A DNA stretch of 64,000 bases from Azolla caroliniana (GCA_043228905.1 JBHGNT010000014.1:10478001-10542000), one strand, 5' to 3'; positions 51,996 through 61,391 are shown, numbered from the stretch's first letter. Notes: generated by a model not told the origin, from the sequence alone. Translations and numbers: made by a program.

Positions 51996-52069
51996 GCTTC
52001 AATAGCTCAGTTGGTTAGAGTGTATGGCTGTTAACCATAAGGTCGGAGGTTCAACCCCTCCTTGGAGCG
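51996..52069 (+). tRNA. tRNA-Asn(GTT), intact
   Basis: All stems pair (one G-T in the D-stem); loop CTGTTAA; same upstream ACACAAAATTTACAT context as other good copies. Confidence 0.91.
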
Positions 52070-52454
52070 ACATGTCAAGATTATCTATTAAACCCATGTA
52101 CTTGAGCCTATGAATATGAACTACATAAATAAGCACATGAATATATTACAATTGTTTTATAACCTACGTATGTCATTAAAGCAAATATGAGAATACAAAA
52201 CACGTTATGTCATGTATTTAATTACAAGTGAGCTAACAAGATACATGTATTAAAAAAGGAAGACTAGTATACCCTACTCTGAATCCTCAACAAAACCATT
52301 GCGAGAAGTTAAAAATTGTAACAATAGAATGGACTAGGGAAATTGGATTCACGTATAAGGACAAGAAGTCCTACTTTAAGATTGAAATGTGATGCATATA
52401 TAATACACTAAAAGAAAGCCTCAATCTAATTGAGGGAAAACCATGACTTGGGCT

Positions 52455-52484
52455 TGCTATCATTAAAAGTTGAGCTCAAGACCC
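52455..52484 (-). pseudogene. tRNA-Thr 3' fragment
   Basis: TGCTATCATTAAAAGTTGAG...CAAGACC is the 3' end of tRNA-Thr on the minus strand, cut at a CCCCCCCTCCCGCC junction. Confidence 0.7.
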
Positions 52485-52543
52485 CCCCTCCCGCCTGAGA
52501 TATAAATGGTAATGAGATAGCTAATTTCGTGCAAAATTAATGT

Positions 52544-52611
52544 GTTTCAATAGCTCAGTTGGTTAGAGCGTATGCCTGTTAACCATAAGGTCGGAGGTTC
52601 GAGACCTCCCC
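52544..52611 (+). pseudogene. tRNA-Asn(GTT), 3' end lost
   Basis: Intact to the T-loop (GGTTCGAGACC), then the tandem-duplicated junction CTCCCGCCTGAGATATAAATGG replaces the acceptor. Confidence 0.8.
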
Positions 52612-52666
52612 TCCCGCCTGAGATATAAATGGTAATTAGATACCTAATTTTGTGCAAAATTAACGT

Positions 52667-52740
52667 GCTTCAATAGCTCAGTTTGTTAGAGTGTATGGCT
52701 ATTAACCATAAGGTCGGAGGTTCGACCCCTCCTTGGAGCG
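52667..52740 (+). tRNA. tRNA-Asn with ATT anticodon
   Basis: Anticodon loop CTATTAA: GTT changed to ATT. The D-loop GG is changed to TG (GTTTGTTA); other stems pair. Confidence 0.7.
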
Positions 52741-53502
52741 TCATGTCAAGTTTAGATATTAAGTCCATGTACTTGAATCTATTAATATGAACTACATAAA
52801 AAAGCACATGAATATATGTTAATTGTTTTATAATCGAGGCATGTTATTAAAGCAAGATGGCAATACAAACAATGTTATCTCATGTATTTCATTAGAAGTT
52901 AGTTGACAAGATACACGCACTCAAAAAGAAAGACGGGTATATACCCTTCTCTGGATCCTCAGCAAAAACTTTGAGAGAAGTTAAAAATCGATCGACCTAT
53001 AGAAGTGTTCGATCCCACCAAATTGTAATGACACAATGGGTTAGCATATTTAGATTCACGGATAAGGAAAACAATATCTCTTTTAAAATTGAAATTCCAT
53101 GTGTATATAATACACTAAAAAAATATCTCAAACTAAATAATTTGGATTTACCAATTAAAAGGCCAAGGGGCCTTGCACTCGGGACCTACTTTTTTATTCA
53201 GGAAAAAGACATAATTTATGCGCAAGAAAGGTAATCCAAAAATAATCGAGGTAAACTTAAGATTAGTGCTTGCGTTCCTTCAGACTCAACAAATTCTTGT
53301 TAAAAAAAAGTACAAATTAAATTGAGGGAAACAATAATATTTTTACAATAATAAGAATTGCATGAGTTGGAGGTTCCATTCATTTCGAGCCCATGTACTT
53401 AGGCTACGACCCCGCCTGTCCGGAAAGCGCACATTAATGCCGTGGACAGCCAATTGAGATCTAAATGGTAATGATATACCTCATTTTTACCAAAATTAAC
53501 AT

Positions 53503-53576
53503 GCTTCAATTCCTCAATTGGTTAGAGTGTATGGTTGTTAACTCTAAGGTCGGAGGTTCGACCCCTCCTTGGAGCG
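53503..53576 (+). pseudogene. tRNA-Asn(GTT), decayed
   Basis: A-box region TTCCTC in place of TAGCTC and anticodon stem TATGG/CTCTA mispaired; T-arm and acceptor intact. Confidence 0.72.
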
Positions 53577-54309
53577 ACATTTTAAGTTTAGATATTAAGC
53601 CCATGTACTTGAACCTATAAATATGAACTACATTAAAAAGCACATGATATATATGTTACTTGTTTTATAATCGACGCATGTTATTAAAGCAAGATGACAA
53701 TACAAACCATGTTATCTTGAATGTATTTGATTAGAAGCTAGCTGACAAGATACACGCACTCAAAAAGAAAGACGGGTATACCCTTCTCTAGATCCTCATC
53801 AAAAACTTTGAGAGGAGTTAAAAATCAATCAACCAATAGAAGAGTTCAAGCCCACCAAATTGTAACGACACAATGGGTTAGCATATTTAGATTCACGGAT
53901 AAGGAAAACAATATCTCTTTTAAAATTGAAATTCCATGTGTATATAATACACTTAAAAAATACCTCAAACCAAATAATTGGGACTTACCAATTAAAAAGG
54001 CCAAGGGACCTTGCACTCGGGACCTACTACTTTATTCAGAAAAAATAAATAATTTATGCACGAGAAAGGTAGTCCAAAATTAATCGTGCTAAACTTAAGA
54101 TTAGTGCTTGCGTTCCTTGAGAGTCAACAAATCCTTGTTAAAAAACATTACAAATTAAATTTAGGGAAGCAGTAATATTTTTTCAATAAAAATAAGTGCA
54201 TGAGTTGGAGGTTCCATTCATTTCAACCTAAACTACATATCTTGTGCCGGTGACAACCAATTGAGATATAAATGGTAATGAGATACCTAATTTTGTACAA
54301 AATTAACGT

Positions 54310-54327
54310 GCTTCAATAGTTCAGTTG
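54310..54327 (+). pseudogene. tRNA-Asn 5' fragment at Copia-2 junction
   Basis: GCTTCAATAGTTCAGTTG, the first 18 nt, then Copia-2 coding sequence (ATGAAGGCTACATGGG). Confidence 0.85.
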
Positions 54328-54713
54328 ATGAAGGCTACATGGGTAACATCCGGAACGGTGTCATGAAGTTCAGGAAGGGGAGCCTGATAGTGGCTCGGGC
54401 CAAGAAGGTCAACACCTTGTACTTGATGAATGCCCGCTTAAGCCCGGAAGAAGTGAATGTTGCTTCCGACACTACCGGTGAGCTGTGGCACAAGAGATTG
54501 TGTCACATGAGCGAGAAGGGGATGAGGAGGCTAGCCGAAGACAACCTCATTCCGGTGAAAGACGTGCACCTTGAGAGGTGCACCGATTGCCTGGCCGGTA
54601 AGCAAAACCGGACCTCCTTCCGCTCTAGGCCATTGATGAGACATAATGCACCACTGGAGCTGGTGCATACCGATCTGTGTCAAGTGGACACGAAGTCACA
54701 TGCCAGATCGTAT
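54328..54713 (+). pseudogene. Copia-2 protease end/integrase zinc-finger fragment (extra copy)
   Basis: Reads YMGNIRNGVMKFRKGSLIVA, NTLYLMNARLSPEEVNV, ELWHKRLCHMSEKGMRRLAE and CTDCLAGKQNRTSF. It is a near-identical copy of 55515-55892 but lacks the stop at the equivalent of 55702. It joins gag sequence at 54713, so it comes from a second, truncated family member or an internal duplication. Confidence 0.85.
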
Positions 54714-55100
54714 GGCGGAGCACATGAATGCCTTCCAGGGGCTGATTCACTAGGTATCATCGTTGGAAGTACCTCTCGCCGATGAGGTACTAGCACTGCT
54801 CGTGCTCAGTTCCCTCCCGGATAGCTAGGAGATGTTGGTTGTCACTTTGGGCAACGTCGGGCCAGAAGTAAAACAGTTATCCCTAGCAAGAATCAAGTTG
54901 AGCTTGCTGGATGAGGAGGTGTGTCGGAAAGACAAGGATACGAGCTCCAACTCCAAAGCGCTCCTTACCGAATCGGAACGCGGAAGACAAAGGAACTGTA
55001 GTCCCCAGAACCATGAAAAGTCGGGGACACGATCAAAGTCAAGGGGGACGCCTACTTGCTTCTATTGCGGCAAGCCTGGACACTTCTAGAGGAACTGTCG
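54714..55100 (+). pseudogene. Copia-2 gag, C-terminal part and zinc knuckle
   Basis: MAEHMNAFQGLIH, then VPLADEVLALLVLSSLPDS (UBN2 gag signature). After a shift follow a basic linker and the zinc knuckle CFYCGKPGHF-stop-RNC (C-x2-C-x4-H-x4-C broken by TAG). The first half of gag and the 5' LTR are missing. Confidence 0.8.
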
Positions 55101-55137
55101 GCACTTCCGAAAATACAAGGAAATCGGTAGTACCGAT

Positions 55138-56530
55138 TTGAAGCGGTCACCGGACCGGAACGGCAAAGACCGGAGAGGACCGGACCGAAAGGGAACGATA
55201 GCAATCGCGGCAAGTGAAGAGGAGTTGATGCTCATCACCGAGGAGAGTGAGTTGAACCTTGCTGGCAACGAGACAACGTGGGTTGTAGATTCCGAAGCGT
55301 CGTTCCACCTTACCCCGGACCGGAAATGCTTTTCATCCTACACAGCCGGTGAGCACGACTGTGTCCGGATGGGGAATGAAGGTACATGCCGAATTGTGGG
55401 CATAGGAGACGTGTGGCTGACAACACCAACCGGATGCAAGTTGCTACTGAAGGATGTCCGACATGTTCTGGAGGTTCGACTGTACCTCATATCAGCCGGT
55501 CGGCTAGATGATGAAGGCTACATGGGTAGCATCCGGAACGGTGTCATAAAGTTCAGGAAGGGGAGCCTGATAGTGGCTTGGGCCCGGAAGGTGAATACCC
55601 TATACCTGATGAATGCCCGCTTAAGCCCGGAAGAAGTGAACGTTGCTTCCGACACTGCCGGTGAGCTGTGGCACAAGAGATTGTGTCACATGAGCGAGAA
55701 GTGAATGAGGAGGTTAGCCGAAGACAACCTCATTCCGATGAAAGACGTGCACCTTGAGAGGTGCACCGACTGCCTCGCCGGTAAGCAAAACCGAAGCTCC
55801 TTCCGCACAAAGCCACTGATGAGACGTAATGCACCACTTGAGCTAGTGCATACCGATGTGTGTCAAGTGGACACGAAATCACATGCCGGATCGCAGTACT
55901 TCGTGACGTTCATAGACGACCACAGCCGAAAGCTGTGGGCCACACCATTGAAGACGAAGGATCAGGTGTTATCCTTCTTCAAGGAGCTCCACGCAAGAGT
56001 GGAAAGAGAAACCGGCCAGAAGCTAAAGGCGGTTTGAACAGATAACGGAGGCGAATACCAGGGGCAGTTTGAGGAGTATTGCCGCTCGAAGGGAATCCGG
56101 CTCGAATTTACCGTGCCGAAGACGCCGGAACTGAACAGGCTGGCTGAGAGGATGAACCGGACCATAATGGAGATGGTCCGGAGTATGTTGGCACATGCAG
56201 AGTTACCCAAGACGTTTTGGGTTGAGGCGCTGGCGACAACAACGTATGTGATAAACAGGTCACCCTCAGTACCCTTGTATGGAGACACACCGCAAAGAGT
56301 GTGGACTGGTAAGGAATTGTCCTACCAGCATCTGAAGGTGTTCGGGTGTCTCTCTTACGTGCATGTTGCAAAGGACCAAAGAACAAAGTTGGATCCAAAG
56401 TCCCGACCATGCATATTCCTTGGATACGGCGATGATGAGTTCGGCTACCGATTGTGGGATCCGGAGTCGAGATATTACCTTCATGGAGGACAAGACCCTT
56501 GCCGACTGGGAGTCGGAGAAGAAGATAATG
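55138..56530 (+). pseudogene. Copia-2 protease and integrase
   Basis: Protease: NETTWVVDSEASFHLTP (active-site DSGAS changed to DSEAS), VRMGNEGTCRIVGIGDVWL, LKDVRHVLEVRLYLISAGRL. GAG-pre-integrase: ELWHKRLCHMSEK and CTDCLAGKQNR. Integrase core: D in LELVHTDVCQVDT, D in TDNGGEYQGQF, E in LNRLAERMNRTIMEMVRSML; C-terminal LKVFGCLSYVHV, KLDPKSRPCIFLGYGDDEFGY. Stops at about 55702 (TGA) and 56036 (TGA) break an otherwise long frame. GC-rich and CCGG-rich, unlike the AT-rich array next to it. Confidence 0.9.
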
Positions 56531-56639
56531 AACTCTGAATCGACCGGAAAGGACCGGTTTGATGAGATGCAATCCCATCCGGCAAAGAGCCGATTAACAC
56601 TCGAAGAACCGGCCGGTTACGGTGAGGATACCAAACTGA

Positions 56640-57853
56640 CAAAAGGTTCCAACAAAAGAATGGCGTGGACTTCGATGAAATATTTGCCCCGATAATAAAA
56701 ATGATTTCCATCCGGACGGTGCTGAGCATAGTGGCAAGCATGGACTTCGAGGTAGAGCAGTTAGACGTGAAGAGGAGATCGACATGCAGCAACCGGAGGG
56801 ATTTGTGAAGAAAGGGAAGGAGCACCTAGTTTGCCGATTGAAGAAGAGCCTCTACGGTTTGAAGCAGGCTCCCCGACAATGGTATGGTCGGAAGTTCGAG
56901 TCCTTCATGATGGATCAAGGATACCACAAGACCCAGGCCGACCACTACGTGTTTGTGAAGAAGTTTGAAGGTGGAGACTTCCTGATACTGCTCTTGTACG
57001 TGGACGACATGTTGATCATCAGACAGGACCAAGCAAAGATTCGGATGTTGAAGCAGACTCTTAACCAGACTTTCTCAATGAAAGACTTGGGTTCGGTAAG
57101 ACAGATATTGGGGATGCATATCATTCGGGACCGGTCAAAGAAGCAATTGTGGCTGTCACAGGAGAAGTACGTGACAAAGGTGCTTGAGCGGTTCAACATG
57201 TCAGATGCAAAACCAGTCGAATCGACACTTCCGGGAAACTACAAGTTATCTGGTAAGCAAAGCCCGAAGACGAAGGCAGAGCAGGCGGATATGATGAAGA
57301 TACCGTATGCCTCTACCGTCGGGAGCTTAATGTATGCAATGGTGTGTACCCGATTGGATATCGGATACGCAGTCGGAGTTGTGAGCCGGTTTATGAGCAA
57401 TCTCGGGAAGAAGCACTGGAATGCAGTAAAATAGATACTCCAGTATTTGAAGGGCACTTCGAGCATGTGCCTTCAATTCGGCTCAAGTAAACCCCAACTC
57501 AACGGATTCATGGATTCAGACATGTCAGCTAATGCGGATACCAACTGGTCAACATCCGGATATGTCATGGCATACGCGGGGGGAGCTGTTTCGTGGCAGT
57601 CGAGGCTGCAGAAGACGGTTGCTTTGTCAACCACAGAGGCAGAGTACATGGCGGCTGTGGAAGCCGACAAGGAAATACTATGGATGAAGGACTTCATCGA
57701 AGAGCTAGGGATCCGACAAGAGGAATACCGGCTCTATTGCGACAGTCAAAGTGCCAACCACCTTGCGAAGAATGCAACGTATCATTCCAGGACGAAGCAC
57801 ATCCAGCAGAGGTACCACTACATTTGGGAGAGAGTGGAAGATCGAGAGTTCAT
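56640..57853 (+). pseudogene. Copia-2 reverse transcriptase and RNase H
   Basis: The RT begins NGVDFDEIFAPI, with a short deletion before MQQPEGFVKKGKEHLVC. It then continues LKKSLYGLKQAPRQWY, LILLLYVDDMLII (catalytic YVDD), FSMKDLGSVRQILGM, VGSLMYAMVCTRLDIGYAVG. One TAG (57432) separates it from RNase H: GFMDSDMSANADTNWSTSGY, AVSWQSRLQKTVALSTTEAE (catalytic Glu), YCDSQSANHLAKNATYHSRT. Interrupted at 57853 after REF by a solo-LTR-type insertion. Longest near-intact RT-RNase H of Copia type in the window. Confidence 0.9.
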
Positions 57854-58624
57854 TGTCGAGTTGTTACGCGCGTGCGTGGAGAAAGGCGGGACCACGGGGG
57901 TCTTGGACTAAGGAGTGACGGAGCGTAGGAAGTCGTGCTTCACCGTTTCTGGGGCATCCCAGAAGCACACCGGAAGCAACTGAAGGGAGAGAGAGAAAGA
58001 GAGGGGGGGCGCGTTTGACGCCGACTCACGCACACACACACACTCACACAGGCCGACCCGACTCACGCCCTTATGTACAGGAAACGCAGGAAAAGGGGAA
58101 GCACCCGACACCAACAGAGACACCAATATACACAGACAAACGCAAATGTATATATATAAAAGGAGGAATACATTCACGGCTTCGAGCCGGACCAAGCTAG
58201 GGTAAGTTACAACAGTAGTCTGCAGCCAAGCCGCCGTCCGGGGAGCTCTCGGGCTCGTCACGCAGAGCGGGGTCCTGCACAGGAGACCGAGCGGGAACAA
58301 CCCTCAACAGTCGACCTCCCCCGCGAAGAAGAAGAAGATGAAACCTAACTCTAAACCTAACGGTATACCCTCTAACACAAAATGGGCAACCCTTTTCACA
58401 AAGGGCGCTCCCTTCCTTTTATAGAACAAGGAGAGGGATGCGTTACAATGTGGGATAAATCCCGACTTACATGGGATCGTCTGTCCCGACTTGACTACTC
58501 TTCGACGCCATAAAGGCGCCCTCGTTATTCACACTAAATGTATAAGGGTGAGCACACATACTGCACCCCGCCGATGTAGCCAATGTTTCCCGGTTTCCAC
58601 CTCTGGCCGAAATTCTTCACGACA
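57854..58624 (+). mobile_element. Solo-LTR-type insertion in Copia-2 RNase H
   Basis: 771 bp, TGTCGAGTTG...TTCTTCACGACA. It separates EDREFI (RNase H) from VLTKIHTEENG (its C-terminus). Homologous to 3060-3702 (shared GCGTGGA, GGCGGGACC, GGGGGTCTTG, TATATATA, CTTTTATAG and identical 3' end). CACACACACA and GAGAGAGA simple repeats sit at 57985-58050. A canonical 5-bp duplication is not evident. Confidence 0.72.
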
Positions 58625-58735
58625 TCGTGCTGACGAAGATCCACACGGAGGAGAACGGGTCAGACATGTTGACCAAGGTGTTGACACCCGACAAGTTGGA
58701 TGCATATAGGAAGAGGATAAGATTGACGAGGTAGC
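58625..58735 (+). pseudogene. Copia-2 pol C-terminus
   Basis: LTKIHTEENGSDMLTKVLTP then DKLDAYRKRIRLTR-stop: the standard end of Copia polyproteins (K-I-x-T-x-x-N-x-x-D-x-x-TK). Followed by the polypurine tract GAAGGGGGAGCC (58748-58759). Confidence 0.9.
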
Positions 58736-58759
58736 CCATGCTAGAGTGAAGGGGGAGCC

Positions 58760-59400
58760 TGTTAGGATTTTGGTCCCTCCGGATGGGATATGAGTACCCA
58801 GCAACAAAAGACCCGATGAGAACCGGATGATGAGAACCCGGCAATGAAGAACCGGTGAGAACTGGATGATGAGTACCCGGCAAGGAAGACTCAGTGAGAA
58901 CCGGATGATGCAGGCCCGGTGAGAATCTCTCACCGGATGAAGGGACATATACGTAAATATGTTCTAGAGAGCCCATTGGGGCTATATTTGTAAATAGCCC
59001 GAAAGTCATATTAGTATAAATATGACCTAGGGCAAACTCTTGAGAGGTAGTTGTCATTATTTTGTATAGAGTTATTGGTGTAACTGTTGTATAGAGTGTA
59101 ATAGACACACAGAGAGAAACAGAGTAAGTCTTTGTTGTAACCACCGCCAGGCGAAGAGTGTGAAGACGAGGTCACTGCCTCCGTTCCGTGTCTACCTGTT
59201 GTATTCCTCTCGACATAGTGATATTTTGGAGTCTGTGGGATCCCGTGGTTTTTCCTGTTTAGGGTTTTCCACGTTAACATCATGTGCATTCTCTTCTGTT
59301 TGTGTACTTACTTCCATTTCTCATTTCGTCTGTGTTTGATTATCATTAAGTGATCTAAGTCTCGGTTGTGGCCAAAGATTATTCCGCATAGTTCCTAACA
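58760..59400 (+). repeat. Copia-2 3' LTR
   Basis: 641 bp with perfect 8-bp terminal inverted repeats, TGTTAGGA...TCCTAACA. It holds a minisatellite of ACCGGATGATGAGAACCCGG-like units (58810-58940) and a TATA-like TATAAATATG (59014). Preceded by a polypurine tract. Its family also left the solo LTR at 257-773. The 5' LTR of this element is missing. Confidence 0.92.
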
Positions 59401-60563
59401 GAAACCCACAAAGAGTAATAAGTTTTGAAGAGCAAAGAAAGGAGATAATGAGAGAGCTGCATGATAAATAATGGGTTGGTCATCGAGGAATGTGGGCCAC
59501 TTTCAGTAAGATTAAAGAACGGTTTTGGTGGCCTCGATACTATGAGGAAATAAAAAAGTATGTGGAAACTTGTCCCACTTGTCAATATTATTCAAATATA
59601 AAATTTTGTGATGAGTTACACCCAACATACTCACCGGGTGTGCATTACAAGTGGATGATAGATTTGGTAACAATGCCACTTGGAGTAGGACAAAACAGAT
59701 ATCTGGTTCTTGCAAGTGAAGATCTAACAAATCAAGTGGAAGGACATGCACTGCGAACAAAAGGGACATTAGGAGTATTTCAATTCATCTTGGAGGATAT
59801 TGTTTGTAGATATGGATGTATTGGGAAGATAGTGGCAGATAGGGGAGAGCTCAATTCTACGGAAGCTCAAGATTTTTTTGACAAAGTAGGAATTCGGCTC
59901 TCTTTGACAACGGCATACAATCCAGAAGCTAATGGAAAGATAGAAAGGGGACATGGGAAAATAGTCAAAGCTTTGGCAAAGGCATGTAAAGGACGAGTTA
60001 GTGATAGGCCAAAAATCTTACCCTATGCATTGTGGGAGGATAGGACAACTCACAACACTGTTACTGGATATATGCCTGCAGAATTAATCATAGGACATAA
60101 ACCGATAATGCCAATTGAAGAAAATATCACTACATGGGTTGTGTTGCCTTGGGAATCAGAAATGAGTAGGGAAGATTTACCTATGATTCGGATACGACAT
60201 CGTCAAACAAGGACAGGAGACATAGAAAAAGCAGCTACTAGATTGAAAGAGGCAAGAATCAAGAATAAGGACAGATTTGACAAGATGAAAAGAATACGAC
60301 CAAGAAAGGTGCAAGAGGGATATTGGGTATTAGTATATGATAGTAGCCTAGATAATCAATACAGTACTGTTCGGAAGTTCTCAAAAAGATGGTTTGGACC
60401 TTATGAAGTTAGAAAAATAACAGATAAGGCCACATATTTCCTCAATGAATTGGATGGGACAGGAATTCTTATCCCAATTATAGGAAGAAGGATTAAAATA
60501 TTTAAAAGGACGGAGTCACTAGAGCCCAAATTTTATGAAGAAGTAGAAGAACTAAAAGAATGA
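59401..60563 (+). CDS. Ty3/gypsy-4 integrase ORF, intact
   Basis: The frame is open from 59490 (357 codons) and continues upstream to 59401 with one TAA at about 59468. An H2C2 zinc finger (GHRGMWATFSKIKERFWWPR ... CPTCQ) is followed by the integrase core: D in WMIDLVTMP, D in KIVADRGELNSTEAQDFF, E in NPEANGKIERGHGKIVKA. The C-terminal domain has KRWFGPYEVRKITDKATYFL and RRIKIFKR. It ends in a TGA at 60561-60563. AT-richer than the other gypsy pieces here. The VTMP and NPEANG-x-IERGHG motifs recall integrases common in fungal gypsy elements. RT is not adjacent; the left side is Copia-2 LTR, so the element is 5' truncated. Confidence 0.85.
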
Positions 60564-60640
60564 GAAGAAGTGTTGGTGAATTTTGCACATCCAATGTGCA
60601 AGTTCAGAGGGGTGGGTGTCGTGAAGAATGTGCTTCACAA
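60564..60640 (+). other. Gypsy-4 downstream spacer
   Basis: Short non-coding stretch with GAGGGGTGGGTGTCGTGAAG (possible polypurine tract followed by TGTCGTGAAG, an LTR-like start). The LTR, if present, was not delimited. Confidence 0.4.
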
Positions 60641-60895
60641 TATAAAAATGAACTTAAATATTGTATTCAGCAATATTTGAGAAACTTTAACCCACACCCT
60701 TATATATGAAGTACAATGTACACACCACTAAGCTAGGCTATTTATTTGTAGAAGTATTGTAAAGAATGTGCATCATGATATCAGAATGAAGCTAAATATT
60801 GTATTGAATAAAATTGAGAGACTTGAACCCTCAACTTTGTATACAAAGCACAATGTACACACCACTAAGCTAAGTTAATTATTTTAGAATGGATT
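60618..60895 (-). mobile_element. tRNA-derived SINE-like modules, two in tandem
   Basis: Two minus-strand modules about 120 bp apart. Each has an A box (CTAGCTTAGTGGTGTGTACA at about 60717-60738; TTAGCTTAGTGGTGTGTACA at 60860-60880) and a B-box-like stretch (GGGTTAAAGTTTC and the better GGGTTCAAGTCTC). Each ends in a shared tail (ATACAATATTTA, then CATTCTTTAC/GAAGCACATTCTT). A-to-B spacing of about 45 nt fits Pol III type 2 promoters. Matched at 48395-48480. Confidence 0.62.
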
Positions 60896-60949
60896 TGTAT
60901 CATTATTCTTATCCCCTTCTTATTTTCATACGTGGAATCTCAAATGAGT

Positions 60950-61260
60950 GAGATGTCTATCATGCATCACATGTAATGCATGAACGCCAAATGGCGATCA
61001 TGCATGCATGTCTTTACCCTCACATGCATTATATGCATGGGGGCACCTATAAAAAGAGGGGAATCAAGTTAGGAAGGAATCAAGTCAAGGTGAGAGAAAT
61101 AATATGATCAAAGAAACAAATTAGCTCATTTGGGAAGAGGCTTGTGGTTTGAAGTTGGAATCAAGGGTTCAAATCTAGAATTTAGTGAAAGAATAGTCGC
61201 ATCTTATGATCGACATTGTAACTTTGGTAAAATATTGTGTTGTTAATATAAAGCTTGTTC
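60950..61260 (+). mobile_element. CATGCATG-rich segment with a rightward tRNA-like module
   Basis: Palindrome-rich CATGCATGCATG region (60958-61045), TATA-like CACCTATAAAAAGAGG (61045-61060), then a tRNA-like module: A box TTAGCTCATTTGG (61122), B box AAGGGTTCAAATCTAG (61165). Homologous in reverse complement to 16780-17060 in the Copia-1 leader. Confidence 0.6.
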
Positions 61261-61391
61261 TTATAATACATTTTCACTTCTTAAATCATACATTGTCTCT
61301 TATCTCTTATCTATGCTCATCTGTCTCTCGCACATTAATTCTAACTTTTGTTCTTCATATCCTTAATCTTTCTAACATTGTTGCACAAGCC
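61261..61391. other. Spacer, no gene seen
   Basis: AT-rich, without recognised motif, between the SINE-like segment and the minus-strand gypsy-5 integrase. Confidence 0.5.

Larger units (their letters stand above)
50357..54327 (+). repeat. tRNA array, block 5 (last)
   Basis: Contains an Asn fragment 50357, tRNA-Thr-derived 50781 (minus), Asn-like 51167, tRNA-Asn 51996, a Thr fragment about 52455, three tRNA-Asn copies 52544, 52667 and 53503, and a truncated copy 54310. The right part (52.5-54.3 kb) lacks tRNA-Thr, as at the far left, so the array edges are alike. Ends at Copia-2. Confidence 0.92.

Noticed and set aside
54832-55268. Separate small genes between the two Copia-2 fragments
   Set aside because: They are frame-shifted readings of the gag C-terminus and zinc knuckle.
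58015-58709. Thr/His- and Arg-rich ORFs near 58 kb
   Set aside because: They fall in the solo-LTR-type insertion with CACA and GAGA simple repeats or are out of frame with the Copia-2 C-terminus.
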